Source of the DNA: Mesocentrotus franciscanus
Taxonomy: Eukaryota; Echinodermata; Echinoidea; Camarodonta; Strongylocentrotidae
Length of the DNA: 64,000 nucleotides
NCBI GenBank assembly: GCA_037976565.1
Contig: CP137682.1
Span: 29,632,199-29,696,198 of the forward strand
Reading direction: 5' to 3'
The position numbers and the translations under genes are program-made. Positions 22,284-35,159 of the stretch are shown here, one piece after another. A model generated the notes under the pieces. That model was not told the origin of the DNA. It made no database searches and worked only from the letters and a program-made list of their open reading frames with translations. The first letter of the stretch is position 1. The number at the start of each line of letters is the position of its first letter.

Positions 22284-22676
22284 TGGCGGATCAGGGGCCC
22301 GGCCCTCCCTAGGAAAACAAACAGGTAAAACACCCTTTTTGAAGAAAAAAGAAGATGGGCCCTCCTGGCGCCCAAGGGGGTGGCGGTGAAAAAAAAATCA
22401 AAATCAATCTTCCCGTAGGGAAAAAAAATTTTCGGGTGCCAAAAAAAAAAAAATTGTGGTCACTACCCCTGGCGCCCAAGGGGGTGGCGGTGGAAAAAAT
22501 ATTACCCTTCCCGGAGGGAGAAAAAAAATTTTCGGGCGCCAAAATTTTTTTTTTGCTCACTACCTACCCCCCGCCCCACTGAGCGAAAAAATCGACCAGC
22601 ACGATTTTCAAATTTTTGCACGAAGTGGGCCCCTTTTTAGGCCCCCTCCCTTGCCGCCGGCTGGATCCGCCCCTGT
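22284..22676. mobile_element. hAT-like element nested in the second palindrome
   Basis: The ends are CAGTGGCGGATC and GGATCCGCCCCTG, with the flanking 8-bp repeat TTGCTAGG on both sides. The interior repeats CCTGGCGCCCAAGGGGGTGGCGG-like segments twice. Coordinates are good to a few bases. Confidence 0.82.
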
Positions 22677-24354
22677 TGCTAGGTAGGCCGGGCAGCGTCT
22701 TATTTTTTCGTACCACGGCGAGCCCAGATTCCTATTATATCATGAATATTCATTACGCAGGGTCGGGGAAATTCTCGATTCTCTTGAATATTCATGTATG
22801 ATCGAGGCGGGAACTATCCTACGCGTGTAGCATGCGCAGCATCGAATATCGTGTGTAACACGTTGGATTAATGGTAGGCCTATAAAACGACATAGAAAAG
22901 CAATGTCATGGTCATTTAGATAATACAGTCATAAATGCTGTGTTTATACTAGTAAATGCCAAAATGTCAGTAGAAGATTATATAGCATATATTTCAAGCA
23001 AGAGTCTTGATAGGCAATTTATGAGTAGGCCTATTTTCTGAGGTCAAGTTGAATCTAGTTCTTTTCATGAAGGGAAAATAATCAGTTCGCTGTTTGCTTT
23101 TTAAATATTACAAGCAGAGGTTGAATTTTGGTATTGAATATGTGATAGTACATTATTATAAACATGAGTTAAATTCAATAGGCAAAGGTGACTTTGATAC
23201 ACTGCTTGTATATAGTGACTTAGTTTTGTCCCTTTGGTTATCAATTAGTATTGAACAAGTGTGTGTATTTGATGTTTAGGAAAGAAACTTATTTAATCCG
23301 GTTAGAATTGGTGAGAACGAATATAGCACTGTGTGTCACAAATAAATCCTTATTCGTTAAATATACGAAAGAGTATCTTTACGAGGATGAAGTACGTAGC
23401 TATAGAGTTTGATTTCATAAGTCATTTATTATGACAGGTACATAGTATGTGAAACGACACATCATGCAGGCACTAAAGTAATTATTCAGTGGTAATTATG
23501 CAGTTAAGTGAGCATGCATAGATAATAGAAATAATTTAAGTGCAATACACAGGTATTTATTTTTGCTAAATGTCTGTAAATATGTAGGCCTATTCTTGTT
23601 ATTTAATTTTAATACAGATTGAATTGTCACTACGACCCAGTCTAAAGAATAAAACGTCAAATCCAGTTTTATCAAATTCACATTTGCTAATTGAACTTAA
23701 CTCATGTTTATACTGTATCACATATTCAATACCAAAATTCAACCTCTGCTTGTAATATTTAAACAAGCGAACCTAGAACTGATTATTTTCCCATTCATAA
23801 AAAGAACTAGATTCAACTTGTCGACCTCGGAAAAGTACTCATAAATTGCCTATCAAGAGAACAATCATTTTACTCTTGCTTGAAATATATGCTATATATC
23901 TTGTCTACTGGCATTTTTTGTTGCATTTATTAATAATTAAACACAGCATTTATGACTGTATTATGATCTAAATGACCATGACATTGCTTTTCTAATGTCG
24001 TTTTATACCATTAATCCAACGTGTTACACACAATATTCGATGCTGCGCATGCTACGTATGTAGGATAGTTCCCGCCTCGATCATACATGAATATTCAAGA
24101 GAATCGAGACTTTCCCGACCCTGCGTAATGAATATTCATGAAATAATAGGAATCTGGGCTCGCTGTGGTACGAAAAAATAAGACGCGGCCGGGCAAGTCA
24201 TATGTTTGTCTAACCTGGCAACAACTAATGTATACAGTTCGGATTCTGTCTATTGAAATACTTTTATTCTTATCAGGTGAATGAAATAGAATTAAATTTG
24301 GTTACATCACGAAAATGGCCTATTGAAACGTGGTAAACTGAAGCTGAGGTATGT

Positions 24355-24355
24355 A

Positions 24356-24393
<38 letters not shown>
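24355..24393. repeat. (TA)n microsatellite
   Basis: An uninterrupted TATA run next to the right end of the second palindrome. Confidence 0.9.
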
Positions 24394-24398
<5 letters not shown>

Positions 24399-25212
24399 TA
24401 ATTAATGCGCCTCGGAATAGAATTTCTAGATAGACGGCGCTATAGAAATGCCTATATATAATATTAATATCTGAATATTTTGGGTCACAATTCGTCACAA
24501 CATATGCGCTTTTACACCCGGCATAAGGGATGGGTTTATCAGAATATATTACCTGCAAAGTACAATATGAGGGCATTATATTTTCGATAGAAAGATAATT
24601 TTCAATGATCTACTGTCCTCTGGCATCAATGATAGTAGGGACTTTTAGATTGTACACGACGAGAACGTGGACTGCCACGGTGACATCTTTTTAAGGTAAT
24701 GTGACGTCCTTTTAAGGCACTGCCGGGCACGGGCCAGTGCCTTGAAAGAATGGGACACGTTGCAGTCCACTACGTCGACGTGCAAATCTATAAGTCCCTA
24801 ATAAAGTGTGTGGCACGTACGTACTGGCGATAAAGGTTGACTCGGCCATATTTTAAAGGGCGCCCTACAGTGGCGGGTATATAAAATTACATAGTTGTTG
24901 TTGTTTGTTATATTTATTTATAGCGTTCAGTCAGATTTGACTAATTACGCCTGGTCTGGTTTTCTAAGTCATGTCGAGGTAGTCTAGTAGTAATGTAATT
25001 CCTGGCGTGTTGTTTTGGCCGATGTTGTTTTGTCAAGAACAAACAAAGACACTGTTAAACAATTTTTTTTCTTCTTTTTCTTCTTTTATAAACGAAAAAA
25101 AAAAATAGAACAGAAGCATGCACTGGACATATGGACGGATCATAGACACTGACTTACAGACCAATTACGTTACCAATTGCCTTTTTCTTTTAATGGAGAG
25201 AAAGAAGAAAAG

Positions 25213-25251
25213 TGAGAGAGCGAGCGAGAGAGAGAGAGAGAGAGAGAGAGA
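25213..25251 (+). repeat. (GA)n microsatellite
   Basis: GAGAGA run of about 39 bases, just 3' of a LINE fragment that reads on the minus strand. Confidence 0.9.
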
Positions 25252-25264
25252 TAGGATGTTAAAG

Positions 25265-25534
25265 AATGTCGTATTTCTTTGTTTGTCGTACATATCTTAA
25301 TATAATTCGTTGATTCTTTGGAGAGAGTATATTTTCCAGGCCTAGTGGTGCATTTTTAATTCTTTGTCGTAGTTGTATTCTTTCTCTGTCAAACTGTTTA
25401 CAGTCAATAGTATAATGTTGTACGTTTTCTGTTTTGTTACAGTATAAACAAAGACTATTTGGATGTTTCCCTAATTTGAACAGAGTTTCGTTCAGAAGGC
25501 AACTATACCGACTCCCAGTCGGTGTATTATGCTC
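25265..25534 (-). pseudogene. LINE fragment, C-terminal zinc-knuckle region
   Basis: The minus-strand frame reads CLLNETLFKLGKHP and then C-x2-C, E-x3-H, C and F residues, followed by a basic tail to IILRYVRQTKKYDI. This C-x2-C...H...C layout follows the RNase H region in several non-LTR retrotransposons. The copy is a 5'-truncated remnant with no start codon. Confidence 0.6.
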
Positions 25535-25544
25535 ACTGAAAATA

Positions 25545-25760
25545 TTGATTGGATGAAGTGGCCATTAGACCAAATGGTTATAGACTAAATGGCTATTGGC
25601 CCCACTGGTTAATAGACAAAATGCTGATTGGACGTAATGTTGATTGGAAAATGACTGTGTGTAATTAACTCAATGGGTAGGCCTATAGAATAAATGAAGT
25701 TGGACGAACTGGGTTTTGGACCAGGTGAAATTGGACAAACTTGATGGTAATGAACCCTTA
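25545..25760. repeat. degenerate short tandem motif
   Basis: Loose repetition of roughly 18-22 bases of the type GACNAAATGGNNATTGG. It is too diverged for a clean period. Confidence 0.4.
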
Positions 25761-26339
25761 TGGTGATAGTTGAAATTATTATTGGTCCTGATTTGAAAAG
25801 GTCAAGGAACTCCATGCATAGAAAGAAATGACATGGCTAATATTAATAGTTCAAGTAGCTCTCTCTGTTCGCTTATTAAAAAGTGAATCCTACAAACCAC
25901 AGTTCGAGACTATTAGTCGTGTGCTTTGATGGTACGTGACATCAAAGGTCGGTCCCATGACATCTCTACATGACTGTTGACTAATGACTATAACGCATGA
26001 TGATAAAGACCTGAAAAACGTGAGGGTGTCTAGTTATATAGAAAGAAAGATTTCACCCATGCACACGTATATACAACATAGTTATGGAAGGCGTAACCTC
26101 GAAAACAATTATTGAACGTTTACTAGCACCTTTTGAATGCCATAGGTGAACAAAGGTGTTAAAATAGACCATATTGAGCATAACATTACATCCATAAAGT
26201 CATTAGCCGGGGACATGGTGTTCTATGTTATAAATTGTCATGGTACATTCGCGACGGTGTTTTATATCAGACGGAATCATGAATATACCCCCACCCCCCC
26301 CCCCACAAAAAGAAATGAGAAAACACAAGCAAAACAAAA

Positions 26340-26519
26340 GAGGTAATGACAATAATAATAATAACAATAATAATCATGATAATAATAATAATTATGATAA
26401 TAATAATAATAATAACGATGAAAATAATAATAATGATAATAATAATAATAATAATAATGGTAATAATAATAATAGTAATAATGATAATAATAACAATAAT
26501 AATAATAATAATAATAGTA

Positions 26520-26574
<55 letters not shown>

Positions 26575-26815
26575 TTATGATGATGAAGATGATTTTGTTT
26601 ACCAAGGAAGCCTCATTAGCATAAATTATGTTCTTCCTGAGGGCCCTGCAATTATTATTACCCCAGAAAATGCCAGGTATATATACCCAGTTACACTTGG
26701 GTGGAGAGTGGCAAATATGGATTATAATATCTTGCCAAAGGACGTTAGTGCCGGGCTGGGATTCGAACCATCAACCCTCGTATTGATCGAGAGTCAAGTG
26801 AATGAACCGAGACAC
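26340..26815 (-). repeat. tRNA-like SINE with an (ATT)n tail
   Basis: On the minus strand a tRNA-like head begins near 26815 and has the B-box GGTTCGAATCCC (complement at about 26757-26770). Next comes a conserved body with TTGCCACTCTCCACCC, and then an (ATT)n tail at 26340-26570, which makes the long poly-Asn frame on the plus strand. The A-box is degenerate, so this is not a functional tRNA gene. Confidence 0.6.
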
Positions 26816-27391
26816 CTCTACATAATATAACATTTTTTGTATCGAATTGAGGCTGTAGAACCCCGTTTCTTCATGTCAGTTGACTAAATGATCGATACTC
26901 AATGATACCGACAAATAAAAATTGATCGTGGGCTAGAGAAGGCCTACAGGCTGTATTTTTTTTTGTTACAATGTAACGGCTGAATATTCATTGTTAGAAT
27001 AAAATCACTTATATTGGAGGGTACTATTGCCCCTTGTCCCCCTTCCCTTAGAGTGCATAACGAGCTCATGAGTGCTGTAAGATTGGAAGGCGTCATACGG
27101 TGAACACATGTTGAGAAACAGGGATTACCGGGTGACAAATCTGTGAAAAACACAGGTTGGTTGGAAAGTAATTATCTTAATCCATCATGTATTTCCCCCT
27201 CCTACGCCTTTCCTTAACAACTGCATTTGCTCGACACAGAAGATTATATGTATTGAAAAATACATATGAAACTTTTAAGACTTACTGGTACAGGCTATAT
27301 TCTGTATCTATTAGAAACAAGTGTCATTTACCATGATAACTCTCCCGATCTTCATCTCTAATCCATTCATGAATTCCTTCCCCTCTATTAC

Positions 27392-27495
27392 CCCCTCTCT
27401 CTCTCTCTCTCTCTCCCTCTCCCTCTCTCTTTCTCCCTCTCCCTCTCTCTCTTCTCTGTCCCCTCTTTCTCTTTCTACCCCCTCTCTCTCTCTTG
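27392..27495 (+). repeat. (CT)n polypyrimidine microsatellite
   Basis: CTCTCTCT and CCCTCTCT runs of about 100 bases. Confidence 0.9.
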
Positions 27496-27563
27496 CCCAC
27501 ACAACTGCTTTTATCTATAGATGTCGTTTTTTAGTATCATCATAATTGCTTAAGAGTATAGAC

Positions 27564-27944
<381 letters not shown>

Positions 27945-27999
27945 ACAATAAAATACTTGCAGCAGTAGTACAAACAGTAACTGACGAAGTCATTTTTTA

Positions 28000-30300
28000 T
28001 AAAATTCCCCCTCATTATAATTATCTTTGTAATTATTACCATATCACATTTGTTTTTTTAGTTTGATATTTTAAAAAGTTATTTCTCCTAAGATCGAAGA
28101 AGATTATGTGGCGCATTGTTTCATGTCATACAGTAAAATTAACAATGCAAAACTGTGCCTTTGTCATAGCTTTGAACATAAATACTTGTCATCTATTAAG
28201 CAAGGGGCACACATGAATCGGAAATGGGGGAAATTACAAAGCTTCCTCGTTACGCAAGAATAGGAACCCCGCCCCCTGTCTCACATATCAAATCAACTGA
28301 CCTTCTTTGAGCTAACTGTGAGATCATGAGCAGTTAGAATAAAAACTCCGATCCTATTCTTATGCTTTTCATATAATTATCTTTCATTGGCTTGGCCCCT
28401 CTCTTTGTCTTCCGATCTAATGCATTCTCTTTTTTTATTTATTTTTTATTATTGCAATCTATACAAAATGTTTCCTTCTTTGGAATTTTCCTTGTTATTC
28501 TGTTCTGAAATGATTACAATTCTCATTACAATGTCTTCAAAAAGTTAAACCGATTGTAAGTGTGAATTGCAATTGCTTTTCAAAAGTTCTACTTACTTCT
28601 AGTCCAACTCTCAATCTATATTGAATTGTGATACTGTCATTCTTGGAGACGGGTTTAAAACATTGATTTTGATTATTAAATGGTCCACTGAATTAAATAA
28701 GTCATTACGTTATAATCACTTGAAACATACCCTGTGCTATAGTATCGTCACCTATTCCCTTTTGATTTCCCTTTAATTAAAACCATTCCGATCTAATGAT
28801 ATGGCCAATGTTTTGCGTTATACATCCCAAGAGGAGGGTATGTATTGGCTCCGCAGATCGATTTTATCTGTTCATACGTACAGCCATGTGGTCCATGGGC
28901 TGACTTTATTGGTGTTGTCAATGGGTATACCCACCCACAGCCCTTTTTCTTCTAGCCAGGTTGAAAGAAATCCCTGCAAATAGAAGAAGGTGAAAATATT
29001 ATTGACCGAGAAAATGAAATAGTTATATTACAAACTAAAGGACACTTATATTCCGTATATTTATGTATTGGTATTGGTATGTATACAAAGAAAAATGCAT
29101 GTACATAGCAAAATCAATGGTATAGTGAATGGCTGGATAACCCATTCAGCTTTGTAAGTATAACAAAACTGTTCTTCCCTGGGGTCCAGGAAATTAAGAC
29201 AAAGAGAATAACAATACAACATAAAATAATATAATTTAAATACATATAAAATCTAAAACATATTAGAGAAGCATAAATACCCCATCCCAATGTGATGTTG
29301 CAATGTAATGGAGTTTTGAAGAATTGGACCCCGATTAAAACAAGTTAACTATTTATGACTCAGAATAAAAGTCGGAAATGCCAAGATTGTTTCAAGCGTA
29401 TCATATTCTATCATAACGTGAAACGAGATTTTTTAAACAGAAATACGTAAATGTCATTGATTAATGACTTAACATGACATCATTTATGTCACTGACCGCC
29501 TTATCCCGTTAGGTCATTTTTGGCCACTCCCTCATTCATTATTCTGAGGTTCTGTTACATTATTTATTTTCCTCTCAGTCACAGACATACATGTATCAAG
29601 CGTAGATCTGCCTTAACATATCCAAATTGATAACTTCCCTTAATTTTGTCCAATCTATTTTTAAAGGCATGCCGTGCAAAGCAACTATGTGTTTTCTACA
29701 CTTGTGTCACTGTGCATTCATATTAAGTTTGGAATCCTATTATTCAGTCTGGGCCCTCGGTTGAGGAATAGAATCATTCGCATCAACAAATTAATGTTTT
29801 ACACAAAAGTTGTGGGATGACCTATGCTTGAGTTCTTCAGATCACCTATGACAGTCATACGATAATAAACTTGCAAATTCGTTTTAGGAAGTTGCAGAAG
29901 GATTTTCTTTAGACCCAGATAATGGTTTCAGTTTCAGTTTTAGTTTCAGTTTAGTTTTTATTTCATTTCCATTTTTTCTAGCATCATTGCAAACACAATA
30001 CAATTCAATATGCAGTAAACAATAATTGTATAGTATACAACATGAATATACAAATCAATATACAGTAAGCAATGCAAAAGAATCAAATCAAGCGTGACGA
30101 AAATACTAATCAATGACTAAAACATTATTCATAATTTGGATTATTAAAAAAATACAGAGTTAACATGGAAAGTAAATATTATGATTCTTAAAGTTGTTTT
30201 ATTTTTATCTATTATTTTTTGTATACTAAAATTGAGGAAATGGAGAGGTCCACTAAGAAGCAGGGCTTGTTTAGTGTGGATCCCTCAAATAGTGAGTAGA
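28000..30300. other. AT-rich, no gene seen
   Basis: No frame with recognisable protein features. Possible LINE tails lie near 29050-29190 and near 29925-30010 (a GTTTCAGTTT run). Otherwise nothing was recognised. Confidence 0.5.
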
Positions 30301-30489
30301 ATAGATCTCTTTAAAGATAGAAAATGAAATTAAGACAAATATCGTAAGGAAAAATATCTAAGTGTGAGAGGTGATATGGTGCCAATGGTATATGGAGATG
30401 CAGAAAAGAAAATGAAGATGGAAGAAGAGTGAGAGGAGAAAGCTGGCGCGTCTGTGTGGGAAGAAAAAGAGAAAGATAAAAGTAATTTA

Positions 30490-30632
30490 AAAAGAGAAAG
30501 AGAGAGAGAGAGAGAGAAAGGAAGAAAGAGAGAGAGACAGAAAGAAAGAAAGAGAAAGAGAGAGAAAGAAAGACGGAGAGGTAGAGAGAAAGGGAGAGAG
30601 AGAGAGAGAGGGAAAGAAAGAGAGTTGGGTCC
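30490..30632 (+). repeat. (GA/GAAA)n purine tract
   Basis: A GAGA/GAAAGAAA-rich run immediately 3' of the LINE fragment on the minus strand. It may be the retroposon's tail or a separate expansion. Confidence 0.85.
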
Positions 30633-30655
30633 CGATCGCTCAATTTGAATTTTCT

Positions 30656-31144
30656 TTATATGTTTCGAGAATATTTTTTCAACTTGATTTTGAAGCAGTT
30701 TAAGCTTAAAGAATTAATTATATCGTTGCTAAGTGAGTTCCAGTATTTCGGACCGTAGAAAGAAATTGTTTTATGTGCGAAAAGAGTGCGGGTACGGGGA
30801 AGGTGGAAACGGTTGGATTGCCTGGTTGGGTAATTATGAATGGCGCTGTTTTTTGTGAACATGTTAATGAATGTGTGTGGCAGTTCGTTTTTATTCAATT
30901 TATACATGAACTGTCCTGTTTGAAAAAGAAATAAGTTTGAAAATTTCGAAATTTTTGACTCATAAAACAAAGGATCAGTATGTGAACGAGTAGGAGCATT
31001 ATGTATAATTCTTATGCTTTTCTTTTGTAAGGTAAAAATTTTATCAGTAAGGTATTTGCTAGCATTACCCCACGCCATTATTCCATAATTAAGGTAGGGT
31101 AAAATTAGTGAGAAGTATAATGTGAATATGGTTCGTAAAACCAT
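30656..31144 (-). pseudogene. 5'-truncated non-LTR retrotransposon, reverse transcriptase C-terminus
   Basis: A 162-codon open frame reads LPYLNYGIMAWGNA, LQKKSIRIIHNA, and later NYPTRQS and FYGPKYWNSL. These are the post-RT 'thumb' segments typical of CR1/Jockey-group LINE ORF2 proteins. The palm domain with its catalytic Asp pair is missing, so the copy is dead on arrival. The stop codon is intact and the frame uninterrupted, suggesting a fairly recent insertion. Confidence 0.8.
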
Positions 31145-31149
31145 AAGAT

Positions 31150-33830
31150 TTGTACAATGTCATGTATATGGTTATAAAGTACGTCAAAAAACTCTATCGT
31201 GGTGAAAATCACCTTCCATATTGAAATACATCCCTAACTATACATCATGTATCAAACATGCAGAATAGTATAGGTGACCATTTTAATATACAGATTGTTT
31301 AAAGACAAATTTAAACTGTTTTCTATTAGATGACACTTATCAAAGTGAAATGGCTACAATTTGATATTAGATTACGAAAGTTTATTACAAAAGATGTTAG
31401 GCCTCGAAAGCCTCGTCTACATGTAATTCATAATTAAATAGCCCCTCCCCTCCCTGATCTTTAACTCTGGAAAGAGGCACAATTTTTGTTATTACATATG
31501 TTGGTACACCAAGCACACTAAATACCTCACAAGACATGAATCATTCTAATCCCCTCTATAATATAGATATATTCTACAAGGTTAGATTGCAGTGAATAAT
31601 AGATGATTCATATACGTGTTTGATTGACGAGAATATTTGTCGCGTGAAGATTAGACCGTGCTATCATGGACGATCACAACATGTCTCAGCCAAACCAACC
31701 ACGGGCATTGAGAAAAGTAGTGATCTATTTTTACACAATTATGTTAATTGTTTCATTGTTTTACTGATTTAAGTCCTTACGACCTAATTGTGCCTTAAAT
31801 ACATGCCCCCCCCCCCTCCCCCTGTCTGTCTTTCATTGATATAGGATTGTCAGATTTGACAAATTACCTTCACTTCACAATGATGTACAATTATTACCGG
31901 TAATAATTTTGTTTTAAAGTAAAGTTTTTAATTTTCATTAAACAATTAAAACATAAAACTATCATGAAACAATTTTAATCACGTTTATGAATAACATAAA
32001 AATCTTGCTTGAATATGTAAGGGATAGCAATCACGGCAGATGCACCGTATATTATCAAAAAATACATTTATAATAGACAAGTTTAAAACGAAATGACATA
32101 ACAGCAACAACAACAACAACAAACATTGACACAAAAAAGAACAATAAGATGTAATGCAATGATATCAAGTTAACAGATACCTTTAAAAACAGAGATGATT
32201 TATTCAAACTAAACATATCCACGCAAAAGAAAGGTTCTGCAAATTGTAACTTTATGCACTGTGGTATATTCAGTTTGATGTGTTTGTATGATGTGCTTAA
32301 GTTATTGTGTGGAGCAATCAGGCACAAATTGTGTAAACTCTTATTACATTAATTTCATCAACGTAAAGAAGGTACCGATTAAATTGCAGTGTATTTATTT
32401 GGTTAAACGAGATATCTAAACATGTATGTCATAGAAGCAATTTTATGACAGAGAGAACCAGAACCTGATATCATGATATTATGATGGTTATGTTTTAGAG
32501 GATTGTAGATATCACATAAATTTCAAGACATCTGTTTCATTGTTTGGTTGTTTTTTGCTGTTAGTTTCTTTCTAAAATGCCATGATCGTTTACAGACCGA
32601 GTGCTTACATACTACAAAGGTAAACAAAATCTAGACTTGGATTAAAATAAGTCAATGTGCTTGGATGCAATTTCATATAAAAATAACACAACTCAGATTT
32701 TCTACGTAAAGATCAATCGTAGAATTTATTTTAAAGAAAATAACACTGTTATAAAATACATGTATATGATGGTGTTTATCTATTTCTGGCTGTGATCAAC
32801 ACTCACACAGTGAGGTTGTACTAAATCACTTTTTTAATAGCTCTATGCATCCTTCTATATTTTGGATCAATCACTTAATTGAGACCATCTTACGCCGGAA
32901 AAATAATAGAATATGACATCATATGATCATGTGATGAATGACGGATAAACAGAAATACTTTAGTTCAGATTGTTATACCGACATTAAGTTTGTTAATCAA
33001 CACACATACACTTCAATTTCAATTAGAGCTTTAAACAAAGTTTTCTAAAATATCAAATTAGGCCTATCATGTTTTTACGGGAAAGTAAAGTAGAGACGAA
33101 CCACAATATTTATTGTATATGTTAACCGCTACAAAACCTTCACTATTACTGTTTCCAGACCTTTATATGTTTCCTATCACTGACACTGTACTGTACTATA
33201 AAAGACTAGTGAACATTTGGCCTAAGGGCTTCTCTAAACTAGCAGAATGTAGTGTAAATCATGTGAGATTTTTGTTTCAGTTTAGTATATTATAGAGATC
33301 ATGTCTTGTCTCTATCTATTATTGGCTATGATTAATCATTGTGAATTAGAGCCGTTCTAGGATATATTTATAGAGCGACCTCTACACATTCTTAAAATTA
33401 AAACCGGATTAATTGTTAATAACCTTTGTTCTATACAACTACAATTAGACATTTGGCAAAGATTAATAGGATAATCAATGAAGGCTTCTAAATACAGTAT
33501 ACAAGGTTCACCGTAAAGACAGGCTCATTCATTGTGTATCACTGAATCTTTTGTATATAATTGTTGTATTCGTTTCTTTGTTGAGTTCAATTATTGTTCA
33601 CGGCCTTGCTGAAAAGCAGCTTCTAGCTGGAAGCAGGCTTTTTAATCGTGATTAAATAAATAAAATACAAAAAATACACAAACATTAATTATTAGGAATT
33701 TTATGAGTGACGTTATTTAAAATGGTTTGCAAATATATACAAACGTCACTACGTAACTTTATTTAGTAATTTAAAATGAAAAGTTAACCAATTGCTGACT
33801 GGGCTAGTGGTTTCTTCATCAAGGCTTTGG
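31150..33830. other. AT-rich, no gene seen
   Basis: No convincing coding frame. A poly-C run lies near 31807. A possible LINE 3' tail with a small stem-loop lies near 33600-33665 (AGCAGCTTCTAGCTGGAAGCAGG followed by AATAAATAAA). Confidence 0.5.
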
Positions 33831-33833
33831 AAA

Positions 33834-33924
33834 TGAGAGAATTCACTAGTTATAACAGGTTAATGATAGAATTCACTAGTTATAACAGGTTAATGAGAGA
33901 ATTCACTAGTTAAAACAGGTTAAT
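33834..33924 (+). repeat. 30-bp tandem repeat, three copies
   Basis: Unit GAGAATTCACTAGTTATAAC plus AGGTTAATGA, repeated three times with one or two changes. Confidence 0.85.
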
Positions 33925-34378
33925 AACTTGAAAGTAAACATTGTAAAACGTTTTTTCTTCTTCTCATTCTTCAAGGAGGAAATTTATACAGAAAATAATG
34001 AATAATATATATACACAACGAGTTTAACATATTTACTCTTCTACACATGATATTTACAAAACGTCATAAAGTTACATCAATTCCTTTATGTTTCACGTAA
34101 TGGAATGTAAATCGTTATTAATAAATTGACATTTTGTCTATGTCAAAATCCTTTGTTGAATGAGAAAAATGTTAAGTAGGTTATTTTTTGTATTTCAAGT
34201 GAGCGCATTTTATTTTCATCATAAAATCGTCACAAATGAAGCGTGTTTGTGTTTCATATGATTTGAGTTCTTTATACAATCATATTGTTTCATCAAAGTA
34301 TCAATAACAAATATGTCAAAGACTGAGATTTATATGGTGACCAGTCATAATACTTATATATATATATATATATATATA

Positions 34379-35155
34379 CAGTTGAGCCCGAATGTTTACA
34401 TGCACCTCATAGAAAAGCAGTATGCATTATTATAACTTCTCTCATTCCTGCCAAGTTTTCACTTTCAGGAAGATAGACAAGTTTGGTCTCTGCTTAATGT
34501 ATGTAGTATATATGTCACTCTGAGACATATATACTGCTTAATGTATGTAGTATATATGTCACTCTGAGACATTTATACTGCTTAATGTATGTAGTATATA
34601 TGTCACTCTGAGACAGTTATACTGCTTAATGTATGTAGTATATATGTCACTCTGAGACATATATACTGCTTAATGTATGTAGTATATATGTCACTCTGAG
34701 ACAGTTATACTGCTTAATGTATGTAGTATATATGTCACTCTGAGACATATATACTGTTTAATGTATGTAGTATATATGTCACTCTGAGACATTTATACTG
34801 CTTAATGTATGTAGTATATATGTCACTCTGAGACAGTTATACTGCTTAATGTATGTAGTATATATGTCACTCTGAGACATATATACTGCTTAATGTATGT
34901 AGTATATATGTCACTCTGAGACATTTATACTGCTTAATGTATGTAGTATATATGTCACTCTGAGACATATATACTGTTTAATGTATGTAGTATATATGTC
35001 ACTCTGAGACATTTATACTGCTTAATGTATGTAGTATATATGTCACTCTGAGACATTTATATATGACTGTGACTCCTGATAGGAATGAGTGCAGTTGTGT
35101 AGATGTGAGTAAAATGTTTTTCTTCCAGGTGTACGTAAACATTCGGGCCCACCTG
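34379..35155. mobile_element. Tc1-like non-autonomous element filled with a minisatellite
   Basis: The ends are CAGTTGAGCCCGAATGTTTA and the inverse CATTCGGGCCCACCTG, flanked by TA on both sides. CAGTTGA...GTTTACATGCACC closely resembles the termini of Tc1-family transposons. Most of the interior is the tandem array at 34492-35060, and no transposase is encoded. Confidence 0.83.
34492..35060 (+). repeat. 44-bp minisatellite, about 13 copies
   Basis: Unit GCTTAATGTATGTAGTATAT then ATGTCACTCTGAGACATATATACT. The copies differ mainly at one spot (ACATATAT, ACATTTAT or ACAGTTAT) and at ACTGC versus ACTGT. The variants recur in a partly ordered series, suggesting block duplications. Confidence 0.95.
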
Positions 35156-35159
35156 TAAA

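Larger units (their letters stand above)
21719..24322. mobile_element. second long-inverted-repeat element
   Basis: Left arm about 21719-23190; right arm about 23683-24322 in reverse complement. The outer ends both read GGCCATTTTCGT, flanked by TA. Matching inner landmarks are ACCTGATAAGAATAA, CGTCTTATTTTTTCG, ATCGAGGCGGGAACTATCCTA and ACATGAGTTAA. The left arm is longer because it carries a TTAA-flanked MITE and a hAT-like element. The loop of about 0.5 kb shows no gene. The true outer limits and target duplication are uncertain. Confidence 0.75.

Noticed and set aside
26752..26815. tRNA gene on the minus strand
   Set aside because: The B-box is good, but the A-box and the acceptor stem pairing are lost; it is a SINE head.
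26240..26830. 196-aa plus-strand frame rich in Asn and its Ile/Met shadow frames
   Set aside because: It is translation of an (AAT)n microsatellite plus SINE sequence; no conserved protein segment.
28801..28983. 60-aa plus-strand frame
   Set aside because: No motif, no splice context, isolated in AT-rich sequence.
34492..35060. Possible CRISPR array (regular 44-bp repeats)
   Set aside because: The units are contiguous without unique spacers, and the genome is eukaryotic; it is a minisatellite. The same applies to 41501-41990 and 49815-50238.
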